A stretch of 64,000 nt of DNA from Flagellimonas ochracea (GTDB lineage: Bacteria > Bacteroidota > Bacteroidia > Flavobacteriales > Flavobacteriaceae): NCBI RefSeq assembly GCF_009903685.1, contig NZ_JAAABI010000002.1:372001-436000 (forward strand), given 5' to 3'. This document shows, piece after piece, positions 1 to 9,359 of this stretch (position 1 is its first letter; each line of letters begins with the position of its first letter). The notes below the pieces were generated by a model. That model worked only from the letters and a program-made list of their open reading frames with translations. It was not told the DNA's origin and searched no databases. Position numbers and translations under genes: made by a program.

Positions 1-76
1 CATCAACTTTGAAATCATCGTTTTCTTCCGACCGTATCTTTTGCAGTAAGCGCATGTTGTTTTCTAACTCGCCCAT
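1..76 (-). CDS. 5' end of a partial gene downstream of the DUF2157 gene
   Basis: An ATG at 76-74 on the minus strand opens a reading frame that runs off the window edge after 25 codons (MGELENNMRLLQKI...). It overlaps the 3' end of the DUF2157 gene by 13 bases, which suggests translational coupling. In Bacteroidota, DUF2157 genes are often followed by DUF4401 or GDYXXLXY-domain membrane proteins, so one of these is possible. The visible residues are hydrophilic and too few to identify the product. Confidence 0.5.
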   Translation of the reverse strand, partial: MGELENNMRLLQKIRSEENDDFKVD

Positions 77-1014
77 TTTTTCTGAATTTGATTGAGAAAA
101 CGTATTAAAAAGGTAACGGCCGTAACAATGAAAACTCCAATGGTTAAAAGCATGCCGGCATCATCCGATTCATTCAAAAGAAATGCACTTATAATAATTA
201 TGATGCTAAAAGGAACAATGGCGAGGTAAAAGCCCCTTTTCATGACCAAACCATACCAAATTCCTAGACCATAAACCACAGGTGTCATTATTAGTAGGAC
301 ATTAAAAAAAACATCTTGCCCCCTGCCTATTCCTTTTATAATTCCGATGGTACTAAATGCGATAGCCGTTAAAGCCAACACATTGGTGAACCAAACAGGA
401 GAAACTTTTAAAGGCAGAAATTTTGGAAGCCAGAGAAACAAAACCAAAAACAGCACATTAATAGTAAAAAGAAGTGCAAAAACATACATTTCCGACCAAT
501 CGTTGGCCACTTGCTCTGCATAGAGGACAACTGTAATGTTTACCAGCGCAATGTAGATTACCCATAATGGAGGAAAATTGGAAACGATTGCCCATACTGT
601 TACAAAAAGGGTCCAACCCAAGAAAAAGTCATACGCGTTTGCCCCTGTCTGATATACTTGACCAAAAACTGCATACAAAACCCCCACCAGCATAGTAGTT
701 GCTGTGAGAATTATCCTTTGTATCAGTGGTTTTCTTTGGGCAACAAGAACCCCGAGAACTCCAATAATTACCAGCCCTTCCAAAATTCCAATTTTGATGA
801 ATTTATGAAGCTTATCCCAATTATAGGCAAAAAAGAAAATTATGCCCAAAACAGTAAATGAAACGCCGAGAACCAACAGAAATAGGGAAATAAAACGATG
901 CCAGGCTTTTTTTCCAGTATAGACATGGTTCTTCAAAGCTTTTGCCACGGAATTTTCTGGCCAATTGCTGTGCTTGGTTATAATTTGGATGTCTTCCCTG
1001 GTTATTTTAGGCAT
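64..1014 (-). CDS. DUF2157 multi-pass membrane protein
   Basis: The 316-residue protein starts with a soluble stretch of about 40 residues carrying the pattern typical of DUF2157 (ITREDIQIITKHSNWPENSV), followed by around eight to ten hydrophobic segments up to the C terminus. The family is an inner-membrane protein of unknown function, common in Bacteroidota. The gene overlaps the next gene on the same strand (1-76), so the two are probably one transcript. The function cannot be read from the sequence; the family call rests on the N-terminal motif and the membrane topology. Confidence 0.75.
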   Translation of the reverse strand: MPKITREDIQIITKHSNWPENSVAKALKNHVYTGKKAWHRFISLFLLVLGVSFTVLGIIFFFAYNWDKLHKFIKIGILEGLVIIGVLGVLVAQRKPLIQRIILTATTMLVGVLYAVFGQVYQTGANAYDFFLGWTLFVTVWAIVSNFPPLWVIYIALVNITVVLYAEQVANDWSEMYVFALLFTINVLFLVLFLWLPKFLPLKVSPVWFTNVLALTAIAFSTIGIIKGIGRGQDVFFNVLLIMTPVVYGLGIWYGLVMKRGFYLAIVPFSIIIIISAFLLNESDDAGMLLTIGVFIVTAVTFLIRFLNQIQKKWAS

Positions 1015-1153
1015 AGGCTATAGTAGAACCAACGGAAATATACCAAAATAAGTGCTATTCTTAATATGGAATTGACGGTTTGCCCATTTCAGTTCATCAA
1101 TATCATATTAAAAAGTAAGAATAAAGAGTTCATTTTTGAAAGGGTAGAGAAAG

Positions 1154-2350
1154 TCATTTAAAATTGGGATAGACAAGTTGCAGTAATTGGTTCAATGAGG
1201 CTACCTGAGCTGTATTTGAAGATTGCATGATTCCATTTTTTCTTACAAAGGCCCTAGCGAAGAGGTCATATTTGACGCGGGCGGCCATTTTTTTAATTTC
1301 ATCACCTTCTTTTTCGGCCAATACTTCCAATTTTCCCAATTCCTTTTCCCACCAATTGTAATTAAACGTATTTGAGTTCTCGAATTCTTGTGAGAATCTA
1401 GATCTAAACTTGGAGCTAAATTTTTCTTCAATGTTTAATGCACGATTTAATGCCGCCACCGACTTTTTGTAATGTTTTGAATTTTTAAACAGATGATACT
1501 TGGTCTCAAGACTGTCAACCTGAATATGGTCCTTGTAATCCTTGATGATTCGTTCGTACTGTTCCGCAGCAAAAAGCCATTTCTTATTGTCTAAAAATTG
1601 TTGCAAAAGATTGTAGTCCGTTTTATAAAAAGACAAAACGGCATCAATCTGTACTGGAGGGCTATTCTTGGTTCGTTGCAAGTATAACCAATCAAATGCA
1701 CGAAGTATCTGCCCGGATGGGGGCCAACTATGATTGTCGTCATACGTTATCAGCGCGCTATTGAAGTTTATAAGATTTAAGTATGCTTTGTTTTCAAGCA
1801 TTTCCCTATAGTTCATATCTCTGTTTCCGCAAAGTCCTACGTAAGCATAGTTTTGGGTAGAGGGCATATGCTCCTGAAGCCCTGAAAATCCAGCCCCACA
1901 GCCAATAACACCGGAAAATTTGTTGGTTAAAGAGGCTATGGCACTGGCCAATCGGGATCCCCCAGAAAATCCAGCAGCAAACATTTCATCATCTTTAATA
2001 TTAAAATTGGAAAAAACATGATTAAATAGGTTGTTGGCAATGGCAAAGTTTTGGTCGTAAGGCCCGTTTTTGGAATTGTTTGAGCAAACCAAAATCAAAC
2101 CATATTTTTCCGAAGCGGCTATAAAGGGCTGAACCCCAATAGTACCCCTCCCCATTGGTTCATAAATATAGAGAATGGGCTGGGGCGTCTCGCTCATAAA
2201 AGATTCAGGAAGATAGAGCGAAAATGTTTCATTTTGAGCTTGTGAAACGGCAATGGAGTCGATTATTTTACCTTTCTCGTAATTGGATTGAGCATTAACA
2301 AGAGTTACGACAGCAAAACAGGCACACAACAACAAAAAGAAAGGCCGCAT
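1154..2350 (-). CDS. Secreted alpha/beta-hydrolase-like protein
   Basis: The 398-residue protein has a signal peptide (MRPFFLLLCACFAVVTLVNAQ) ending in a likely cleavage site after residue 20. Residues 40-230 look like an alpha/beta hydrolase: a strand motif around PILYIYEP, a nucleophile elbow GFSGGSR near residue 127-133, and a late His in DDNHSWPP near 205 that could be the catalytic His. The C-terminal ~170 residues are helical and unidentified. The start lies 3 bases after the stop of the S41 protease gene on the same strand, so they are probably co-transcribed. The substrate is unknown; an esterase or peptidase role is a guess from fold. Confidence 0.6.
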   Translation of the reverse strand: MRPFFLLLCACFAVVTLVNAQSNYEKGKIIDSIAVSQAQNETFSLYLPESFMSETPQPILYIYEPMGRGTIGVQPFIAASEKYGLILVCSNNSKNGPYDQNFAIANNLFNHVFSNFNIKDDEMFAAGFSGGSRLASAIASLTNKFSGVIGCGAGFSGLQEHMPSTQNYAYVGLCGNRDMNYREMLENKAYLNLINFNSALITYDDNHSWPPSGQILRAFDWLYLQRTKNSPPVQIDAVLSFYKTDYNLLQQFLDNKKWLFAAEQYERIIKDYKDHIQVDSLETKYHLFKNSKHYKKSVAALNRALNIEEKFSSKFRSRFSQEFENSNTFNYNWWEKELGKLEVLAEKEGDEIKKMAARVKYDLFARAFVRKNGIMQSSNTAQVASLNQLLQLVYPNFK

Positions 2351-2353
2351 AAT

Positions 2354-3979
2354 CTATTTCAAGATACTATGGTACTTGGAGGTGTCTTTCAACAAGGATT
2401 TTGCAGAAACAATAGCATCGTCGTGGGTTAGATAATGATCATAAAGACCCGCCCGATAAAAGTAGCGTTTGATAATTTCGTCCTCTAATTTCTTTTTGAT
2501 TTCTTTCTGATAGTTGTCCAAAGCAGAAATTTTGCCCCTGCTCACAGCCAAAAGAAGATCTTTATACTTTTCTTGAACCTCTGCCCCAAGCAAATGCTCA
2601 TCTGTGTTTATGGATTGTTCCAACAGCGTTTCGGTTTCGGTTTGAAAAGTAAAATTCTGAGCTTGGGCGTAACGCTTGAATGCCTCATAGTCCGAATCAG
2701 GGAACGAAAAATCGGCCACTGAATCAAAAGAATGATCGTAATAGTAATCGGTGGCAAAATCGAAAATAATGTTGTTTTGCTGCAACGCATCAATAAGGGT
2801 ATTGGATTGAAGGGATGCAATCTCAACGTCTGGCATTACACCTCCACCGTCCCGGACTTTGCGGCCATTTTTAGTGGTAAATTCCTTGAAATTGGTATTT
2901 CTTACCGCATTACCCTCTGTATCCCTATTCCAATAATCCAAAGACTGAATACAACGCCCAGAAGGCGTGTAATAACGAGAAATGGTGACCTTGAGCTGAG
3001 TTCCATAGGTGAGTTTTAGTGGTCGTTGCACTAACCCTTTTCCAAAACTTCGGGCTCCAATTATAATGGCACGATCTAAATCTTGCAATCCTCCAGAAAC
3101 AATTTCACTGGCAGATGCACTACGGCCATCTATTAAAACGGCCAATGGTATTTCCAGGTCTTCCGGTTTGTTTTTGGTTCTATATTCCTGATTGAATTTT
3201 TTTACCTTGGACTTTGTGGTTACAATCAGTTCGCCCTTAGGCACAAACAAATTGGTCACATTAATTGCCTCGGAAAGCAACCCCCCCGGGTTTCCCCTAA
3301 GGTCCAGCACCAATCTTTCAGCCCCTTTTCCTTTAAGGTCTTGCAAGGCAGATTTTGTTTGGCTCGATGCCTTTCGGTTAAAACGGGAAAGCACAATGTA
3401 ACCTGTTTTGTCATCAATCATGCTATAAAAAGGCACGGCATCGACCTCTACAGCTTCCCTTGTGATCGTGGCTGTTTTCGTTTCGCCCTGGCGAACAAAG
3501 GTTACGTTTACCTGGGTGTTGTTTGCCCCTTTGAGCAATTCACCGGCATCATCGTTAAAATCTGAAACCTTAGTATCGCCAATTTTAATGATTTCATCTC
3601 CTGCTTTTAATCCTGCCTTATCTGCTGCATATCCTTCATATGTTTCCACAATAAGCAACTTGCTTTCGTAGGAACGCACCAAGGCCCCAATACCGGAGTA
3701 CTCACCCGCATTGTTAATTCTGTAGGCCTCAACATCCTGTTCATTCAAAAACTGGGTGTACGGGTCAAGCTCACCGAGCATATTCTTTATGGCTGAATCC
3801 ATGAGCTCTGCAGGATTGGTCTCATCCACGTAGTTCATGTTCAGCTCTTTAAAAAGTGTTGTGAAGATTTCTATCTGCTTGGCAATCTCGAAAAAATCAC
3901 TTTTAAAACTGCTTGCCCCAATCAATATGCCAATGGCCAAGATGGGAATTAATATGTGCTTTCTACGCATTTTTCTCAT
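2354..3979 (-). CDS. S41 family C-terminal processing peptidase
   Basis: This 541-residue protein has an N-terminal membrane anchor or signal (HILIPILAIGILIGASSF), a PDZ domain at about 90-170 (GEYSGIGALV, DKAGLKAGDEI), and an S41 protease domain. The catalytic Ser is in DGRSASASEIV (around 286) and the catalytic Lys in FGKGLVQ (around 312). Such periplasmic Ctp/Prc proteases cleave or degrade envelope proteins from their C termini. The 5' end overlaps the end of the rnpA gene by 17 bases; Met4 (3970) is an alternative start that also overlaps. An rnpA-S41 order is usual in Flavobacteriia, so this is native core context. Confidence 0.9.
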   Translation of the reverse strand: MRKMRRKHILIPILAIGILIGASSFKSDFFEIAKQIEIFTTLFKELNMNYVDETNPAELMDSAIKNMLGELDPYTQFLNEQDVEAYRINNAGEYSGIGALVRSYESKLLIVETYEGYAADKAGLKAGDEIIKIGDTKVSDFNDDAGELLKGANNTQVNVTFVRQGETKTATITREAVEVDAVPFYSMIDDKTGYIVLSRFNRKASSQTKSALQDLKGKGAERLVLDLRGNPGGLLSEAINVTNLFVPKGELIVTTKSKVKKFNQEYRTKNKPEDLEIPLAVLIDGRSASASEIVSGGLQDLDRAIIIGARSFGKGLVQRPLKLTYGTQLKVTISRYYTPSGRCIQSLDYWNRDTEGNAVRNTNFKEFTTKNGRKVRDGGGVMPDVEIASLQSNTLIDALQQNNIIFDFATDYYYDHSFDSVADFSFPDSDYEAFKRYAQAQNFTFQTETETLLEQSINTDEHLLGAEVQEKYKDLLLAVSRGKISALDNYQKEIKKKLEDEIIKRYFYRAGLYDHYLTHDDAIVSAKSLLKDTSKYHSILK

Positions 3980-4772
3980 TGCATTCTTTGTTTATAAAAG
4001 AGGCCAAAATTTGCTTCATGCCTTTGTTAACGTCTTTAAAATTGGGCATCTGGTCTCCAATATATAAAAATAAGAACGCAAACTTTCCCTCCATGTTGTT
4101 AAAAACTAGCGGTTTGTTCAAACGATATGCTTCACGCATCAACCGCTTGATACGGTTTCTACTTACGGCACTTTTGAATTTTTTTTTGGGTGTTACAAAC
4201 CCAGCTTTGATTGGAACATCTTCTTCAAAATAGGTTTTTATGTACATCAGCTTCAAGGGATACTCACGAATATTTTTGCCCTCGTCGAACAGCCTCTTGA
4301 ACAAGGCCCTGCTTTTAAGCTTTTCTTTTTTAGGGAAAGAAGACTTGGCAGTGTCCCCTTGAGGGAACTTTGGGGATTTTAAAGAATGACTTAAGAGCTT
4401 GTCATTCTCTTTTCTAATCTGAGAAATAACATCCTTGAGAACATGTAATACATGGAACATATCGTCTTTTACTTCGTTGTCGGAAAACCTAACAACTTGT
4501 ACACCCACCTTGGCCAATTCACACTCCCGCTGCAAATCTTTTTCATATTTATAATCATGGGATATCCCGTCAATTTCAATAGCCAACTTTAGTTCATAAC
4601 AATAGAAGTCCACAATAAATTCCAATAAAGGAACTTGCCTGTGAAACTGAACCCCCAAGGCACGCTGTTTTAGTTTTTGCCAAAGCAAAACCTCAGAAAG
4701 CGTACTGTTTTTTCTTAGTTGCTTTGCAAATTCTTTGAGTTTGGGATTGTATGGAATGATTTTGTTCTTCAC
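3963..4772 (-). CDS. rnpA: DUF559 nuclease-like domain fused to ribonuclease P protein component
   Basis: One uninterrupted 269-codon frame holds two domains. Residues 1-120 are a DUF559 (Vsr/PD-(D/E)xK-like) domain with IIPYNPKLKEFAKQLRKN, FHRQVPLLEFIVDFYC and LAIEIDGISHD. Residues 137-269 are RnpA, with SFPKKEKLKSRALFKRLF, AGFVTPKKKFKSAVSRNRIK and LMREAYRL, the RNase P protein signature. RnpA is the basic protein cofactor of RNase P, which matures tRNA 5' ends. No in-frame ATG, GTG or TTG lies between the linker and the RnpA domain, so RnpA seems to be made as a fusion or after internal initiation at a non-standard codon. The start used is a GTG. The DUF559 part is bracketed by inverted repeats (see 4352-4803). 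A sequencing frameshift cannot explain it, since the frame is open throughout. Confidence 0.85.
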   Translation of the reverse strand: MKNKIIPYNPKLKEFAKQLRKNSTLSEVLLWQKLKQRALGVQFHRQVPLLEFIVDFYCYELKLAIEIDGISHDYKYEKDLQRECELAKVGVQVVRFSDNEVKDDMFHVLHVLKDVISQIRKENDKLLSHSLKSPKFPQGDTAKSSFPKKEKLKSRALFKRLFDEGKNIREYPLKLMYIKTYFEEDVPIKAGFVTPKKKFKSAVSRNRIKRLMREAYRLNKPLVFNNMEGKFAFLFLYIGDQMPNFKDVNKGMKQILASFINKECNEKNA

Positions 4773-4803
4773 TGGACACCCCTAAAGTCCCCTTAAGGGG
4801 ATA
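4352..4803. mobile_element. DUF559 cassette bounded by inverted repeats
   Basis: The DUF559-coding part of the rnpA fusion lies between two related sequences in inverted orientation. The left copy (4354-4378) reads TCCCCTTGAGGGAACTTTGG onward; the right copy, read on the minus strand from 4801, is TCCCCTTAAGGGGACTTTAG onward, differing at a few positions. Each copy contains a short palindrome (perfect at 4788-4801, TCCCCTTAAGGGGA). The unit is about 450 bp, carries no transposase, and ends right at the RnpA domain. It is read here as an inserted selfish or domesticated cassette; the mobility is inferred. Confidence 0.5.
4788..4801. repeat. Perfect palindrome in the right repeat of the DUF559 cassette
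   Basis: TCCCCTTAAGGGGA is a 14-bp perfect palindrome 16 bases upstream of the GTG start of the DUF559-RnpA frame. A near copy (TCCCCTTGAGGGA) is at 4354-4366, on the RnpA side of the DUF559 module. In the transcript the two could pair with each other or fold separately. Confidence 0.7.
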
Positions 4804-4963
4804 TTTGCTTATAATGCCAAGTTAGTCAAATTAAAACTTGAAACAGATTAATTCGGCGATTACACTATGATTTAGAATCCTTCGGAGAGTAAAAGAATTC
4901 AGGATAAAACTTTCGTAAGGAGACGAATTTTCGCCCCCTATGTTCTGTTTAAATAAGCCAATA

Positions 4964-6817
4964 TTAAGGATCGGACTGGTACACGTTATTTTCCTCGTTA
5001 ACATCTGCCATCAGTTGGGAAGGATCGAGCACGATAACCTTCACGTCATCAATGGGAACATTAAGCGTGAATTCGTAAGTGGGGTGGGTCCAAGACCAGT
5101 CTTTCAAAACAGTGCGCTTCAAGTTGGAATAGGGATTCTCCTTTTCACCCCGCATCATTCTTAAGGGAACATAACAAGTTTCCTGATTGCCCTCTGCATC
5201 TACTATCAGAATATCTAGGGGCATGGGCATTTCTCCTATCCGCTCAAGGACAACTTTGGTTTTGTCTTCACTTGCCTCCACGCTTTTAATGCCATAGTCT
5301 ATCGTGTTGGTGGTTTGGGTCCAATCAGTCAAATACCAGTCTAGCTCCATACCAGAAACTTTTTCTGCAGTTCTTTTGATATCATTAGGAACAGGATGCT
5401 TGAATTTGAAATCTTCATAATATTTCCTTATGGCCTCCATTAATTTATCCTGCCCAATAACATACCCTAGTTGGGACAGAAATATGGAGCCTTTGCTATA
5501 GGCTGCGATACCATACGCAAAATTCGTTGCATAGCGGTCCGCATGGGTGGTCTGTGGCTTTTCCAAACCGGAGTTGACCAATGCGTAATATCCTTTATAG
5601 GAGTTTTCGAAAGGATTTTCCTTGTTCTGTTCCATAATTTCGTTCATGCAAAGACTACTGATAAAGGACGTGAAACCTTCGTCCATCCATTCATGCTTGG
5701 ACTCATTGGTGGCCAACACATGTTGAAACCAGGAATGGGCCATTTCGTGCACCATGACCCCAACCAAACTGGAGAATGTCCTTTTGCCTGTAATAAGGGT
5801 GCTCATGGCATATTCCATGCCACCGTCCCCGCCTTGCACAACAGAATATTGATCATACGGATATTTACCAATGTTTTTGTTGAAGAACGCCATGGCGGCC
5901 TCGGTTTTTGGCTGTAATTTTTTCCAATTCTCAATAATTTCAGGGTCGTTCTTATAATAAAAATGCAATGTGGGACCATCAGCCATTTCAACGGTGTCAT
6001 GAATATAATCTGGGTCTGCTGCCCACATAAAATCGTGCACATTTGGAGCTTTAAAGTGCCAAGTAATCGTCTTTCCTCTGGTTTTTACTTTGCTCCCTGG
6101 CCTCTCATATCCATGGCCTACTTCATTGGGGTTTTGCAAATAACCGGTCCCTCCCACGGTGTAATCCTTATCTAAGGTGAGCTTTACATCAAAATCTCCC
6201 CACACCCCATGAAACTCTCGGGCAATGTAGGGATTGGGATGCCACCCCTCATAATCATATTCTGAAAGCTTTGGATACCATTGACTCATGGAAAGCGCAA
6301 TACCTTCTGCATTGTTTCTTCCAGACCTCCGGATTTGTAGTGGCACTTGTCCTTCAAATTTCATGTCTAAGGTGGTCTTTCCCCCAGAAGGAATGGGGCT
6401 GGCCAAATCGACCACCAAAATAGTACCTTCCTCATGGAAGGCAACCGGCTGTCCATCTTGTGTAAGGGAAGTAGCATGTATATAGCCCATTTCACTTTCT
6501 GAAAGGGAGGCAATCCTACTTTTCCCATCTTCCATCATCCTTTTATCGGGGTCTTTGACATTTTGAAGCCTCACATCCATATCACTACCTGGCTGAAAAG
6601 CATTGAAATAGAGGTGATAATACACACGTTTCAGTTCATCTGGAGAATTGTTGGTATAGACCAATTTTTGTGTTCCTGAATATTGAAAAGTCTTAACATC
6701 CATTACCACATCCATGGTATAATCTACATGCTGTTGCCAATAGCTGGAATTGTTTTGCGATGTTGCAAAAAATATCCCAGAACAAATTGTCATTAGAAAT
6801 ACTATTATTTTTTTCAT
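4964..6817 (-). CDS. M1 family zinc aminopeptidase
   Basis: The protein has a signal peptide (MKKIIVFLMTICSGIFFATSQ) and an M1 domain. The zinc site is HEMAH near residue 355 with the third ligand Glu 18 residues further on (HEWMDEG); GGDGGMEYAM precedes it as the M1 exopeptidase motif (GxMEN equivalent). It should remove N-terminal residues from peptides in the periplasm or outside the cell. I chose the ATG at 6817, whose codon follows the S8 gene stop after one base; an ATG at 6829 would add four residues and overlap that gene. It is a likely operon partner of the S8 protease upstream. Confidence 0.88.
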   Translation of the reverse strand: MKKIIVFLMTICSGIFFATSQNNSSYWQQHVDYTMDVVMDVKTFQYSGTQKLVYTNNSPDELKRVYYHLYFNAFQPGSDMDVRLQNVKDPDKRMMEDGKSRIASLSESEMGYIHATSLTQDGQPVAFHEEGTILVVDLASPIPSGGKTTLDMKFEGQVPLQIRRSGRNNAEGIALSMSQWYPKLSEYDYEGWHPNPYIAREFHGVWGDFDVKLTLDKDYTVGGTGYLQNPNEVGHGYERPGSKVKTRGKTITWHFKAPNVHDFMWAADPDYIHDTVEMADGPTLHFYYKNDPEIIENWKKLQPKTEAAMAFFNKNIGKYPYDQYSVVQGGDGGMEYAMSTLITGKRTFSSLVGVMVHEMAHSWFQHVLATNESKHEWMDEGFTSFISSLCMNEIMEQNKENPFENSYKGYYALVNSGLEKPQTTHADRYATNFAYGIAAYSKGSIFLSQLGYVIGQDKLMEAIRKYYEDFKFKHPVPNDIKRTAEKVSGMELDWYLTDWTQTTNTIDYGIKSVEASEDKTKVVLERIGEMPMPLDILIVDAEGNQETCYVPLRMMRGEKENPYSNLKRTVLKDWSWTHPTYEFTLNVPIDDVKVIVLDPSQLMADVNEENNVYQSDP

Positions 6818-6818
6818 A

Positions 6819-8468
6819 TTACTTTGCATTGCTGTTTAGGGTTAATTTGCCTTTGGAAATACTCTCGGCCAATAGCAACGCATTGTAGGCATTGACCATT
6901 TTCCCTGATTTTGATATTTGATTGAACGTGGTTGCTTGGGACGCATCTCCCGATACAATTACCGATGCTTTTGAGCGTAATCCTGATTGCATCAGAACCT
7001 GTTTGACTTGGGAAGCCTTAAGTTTTGGATAGTGTGATCGAATTAGAGCGGCGATGCCAGCAACGGCCGGAGCCGCCATTGAGGTGCCGCCCTGAAAATC
7101 GTATTCGTTGTTGGGCATGGTCGAGTAGATGTCGCTGCCTGGCGCGAAAACATCCACATTTTGATTTCCATAATTGGAAAAAGAAGCTACCATTTTAGAA
7201 CCATAGCTACTGGTTAATGCACCAACAGTGATGACATTATCCGAGAATTCCGAATCGGAGAACATGTGATCGTTGGGATAGTTGGGATTTTCGGGTTGGT
7301 CTAAATTACTGCCATCGTTGCCTGCAGCGTGAACAATCAGCACATCTTTTAAAGCGGCATATTTAATGGCATCATAGACCCATTTAGGATTTGGTGAAAA
7401 GGATTTCCCAAAACTGCAGTTTATAATTTTTGCACCATTGTCCACCGCATATCGGATGGCCAAAGCGATGTCTTTATCGTACTCATCACCATTGGGAACA
7501 GCGCGCAAACTCATCAATTTCACGTTGTTGGCCACACCATTGATGCCGACTCCATTGTTCCTTTCTGCCGCAATAATGCCCGCCACATGGGTTCCATGGC
7601 TTTCGGTATCTACCTGGTTTTTAGGGTTGCCGTTGCCATAATCTCGGTCCGAGAAATTATAAGGATCATCTCCAACGGGCTCCCTTCCATTAAAATCTTT
7701 GTTGAGATTGTAGTTTACCTGATCTGTAAAATAGTCGATTCCATCGGTCAATTCTTCCAAAACGGATGGGATGTCATCACCATAGGCAAACATCTGGGTC
7801 AGCACAGCAACATGTTGCTGCATTTGTTCCGTTTTAGCCTCAATGCCCACCAAATCCTTTTTGGTATAGGTGTCTTTTCCCAATTCTTTTTTAACGGCCT
7901 CATCTGCATTTTTCACAACCTGGAGAATTTGTTCGTACTGTTGTTTGTTTTGCAGCGCAGAAGGATATTCTTCATCCAACTTTAGACGTGCTTTTGCCCT
8001 TTCAGCGGAGTCGCCTATGCCCAAGCGCAGCATGCGGACATATTCCAGTTGTTCGTTATAGGATTCACCCAAAAAATTATAGCCGTGTATATCGTCCACA
8101 TATCCGTTGCCATCATCATCTTTCCCGTTGTTTGGCTGTTCATCTTTATTGGTCCAAAGTACCCCATCCAGGTCTTCGTGTTCCAAATCAATACCTGAAT
8201 CAACAACGGCCACCACAACGGTTTTTCCTTTTTTGTTTTTAATGATTTCGTTGTATGCTCTATTTAGGCTTATCCCAGGAACGGTGTCGGCAATAAGGTC
8301 GGCATGCGCCCAGTCTTTCTTCTGGTCCTCGGAAAGCTCTGAAATCTTTAAAGGAACTTTATCTATGTTTTCTACAGGAGTCGAAACCAATGTGGTTGCC
8401 CCACAGCCAACAAGCAACAAGGCCAAAAAGCATGTAACAAATGATGTTTGAATACGGATAAATGTCAT
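6819..8468 (-). CDS. S8 family subtilisin-like lipoprotein protease
   Basis: The 549-residue product has a lipoprotein signal (lipobox LLLVGC, Cys22). The subtilase triad is visible: Asp90 in VAVVDSGIDLEHEDLDG, His near 291 in ESHGTHVAGIIAA, and Ser near 461 in GGTSMAAPAVAG. An insertion of about 140 residues, predicted to be helical, lies between the Asp and His blocks, which makes it longer than the compact subtilisins. It probably acts at the outer membrane or periplasm on proteins, with the M1 peptidase encoded just downstream finishing the peptides. The latter is inference from gene order. Confidence 0.9.
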   Translation of the reverse strand: MTFIRIQTSFVTCFLALLLVGCGATTLVSTPVENIDKVPLKISELSEDQKKDWAHADLIADTVPGISLNRAYNEIIKNKKGKTVVVAVVDSGIDLEHEDLDGVLWTNKDEQPNNGKDDDGNGYVDDIHGYNFLGESYNEQLEYVRMLRLGIGDSAERAKARLKLDEEYPSALQNKQQYEQILQVVKNADEAVKKELGKDTYTKKDLVGIEAKTEQMQQHVAVLTQMFAYGDDIPSVLEELTDGIDYFTDQVNYNLNKDFNGREPVGDDPYNFSDRDYGNGNPKNQVDTESHGTHVAGIIAAERNNGVGINGVANNVKLMSLRAVPNGDEYDKDIALAIRYAVDNGAKIINCSFGKSFSPNPKWVYDAIKYAALKDVLIVHAAGNDGSNLDQPENPNYPNDHMFSDSEFSDNVITVGALTSSYGSKMVASFSNYGNQNVDVFAPGSDIYSTMPNNEYDFQGGTSMAAPAVAGIAALIRSHYPKLKASQVKQVLMQSGLRSKASVIVSGDASQATTFNQISKSGKMVNAYNALLLAESISKGKLTLNSNAK

Positions 8469-8495
8469 ATAGGAAATTGTATAGTAAGTAATTTA

Positions 8496-9359
8496 TTATG
8501 GTTTAAATATTTCGTTAAAAGTGTATAATTCATCAAGGCGAACCCCTTTTTCGGTCTTTTTCAAGCTGCAAATTTCGTTGTGGGCATCATGTTCAAATAA
8601 CAGTAGCCAATCATTCTCGGCAGCATCGTTCAAAAATTTGGCCTTCTCTTCCAAGGTTAACAAAGGTCGGGTGTCGTATCCCATAACATAAGACAAGGGT
8701 ATGTGTCCCACAGTTGGAACTAAATCGGCCACAAAAACTATGGTTTTGTCTTTATAGTGAATGTGTGGAAGCATTTGTTTTTCGGTATGACCATCAACAA
8801 AATGGATGCCGAATCCCAATTCTGATTTTTCTATAAAAGAAGTTTTATCCTGTTCAACAAAGTTGAGCTGACCACTTTCCTGCATGGGCAAAAGGTTTTC
8901 CTCTAAAAAAGAGGCTTTTTCACGGGCATTCGGAATAGTGGCCCATTCCCAATGATTTTTGTTGGTCCAAAAACGTGCATTTTTAAAGGCCGGCTCGTAT
9001 CCGGTTCGGTCTTTGTTCCATTGCACACTTCCCCCGCAATGATCAAAATGAAGATGGGTTAAAAAAACATCGGTGATATCATTCCTATGAAACCCTAATT
9101 TTTTTAGGGAGCCGTCCAAAGAATGGTCGCCCCACAAATAATAATAGCTGAAAAACTTCTCCGATTGTTTGTTTCCCAAACCATTGTCGATCAAAATAAG
9201 CTTTTCGCCATTTTCCACCAAAAGGCATCTTGCAGCAAGGTCGATCATGTTATTGGCGTCGGCGGGATTGGTCTTGTTCCAAAGCACTTTTGGGACCACC
9301 CCGAACATAGCACCGCCATCCAACTTAAAATTACCGGTCTCAACAGGATAAATAGTCAT
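8496..9359 (-). CDS. MBL-fold metallo-hydrolase
   Basis: This 287-residue cytosolic protein shows the metallo-beta-lactamase metal motif HLHFDHCGG near residue 103, ILIDNGLG before it, and later ligands VDGHTEKQM near 175 and FVADLVPT near 200. The family hydrolyses thioesters, lactones or related substrates; the sequence does not fix which. It lies 27 bases upstream of the S8 peptidase gene on the same strand and may share its transcript. Confidence 0.82.
   Translation of the reverse strand: MTIYPVETGNFKLDGGAMFGVVPKVLWNKTNPADANNMIDLAARCLLVENGEKLILIDNGLGNKQSEKFFSYYYLWGDHSLDGSLKKLGFHRNDITDVFLTHLHFDHCGGSVQWNKDRTGYEPAFKNARFWTNKNHWEWATIPNAREKASFLEENLLPMQESGQLNFVEQDKTSFIEKSELGFGIHFVDGHTEKQMLPHIHYKDKTIVFVADLVPTVGHIPLSYVMGYDTRPLLTLEEKAKFLNDAAENDWLLLFEHDAHNEICSLKKTEKGVRLDELYTFNEIFKP

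Noticed and set aside
5471-5917. Open frame of 148 codons on the plus strand
   Set aside because: It lies inside the M1 peptidase gene on the other strand, whose zinc motif and length are clear. The plus-strand translation has no family pattern.
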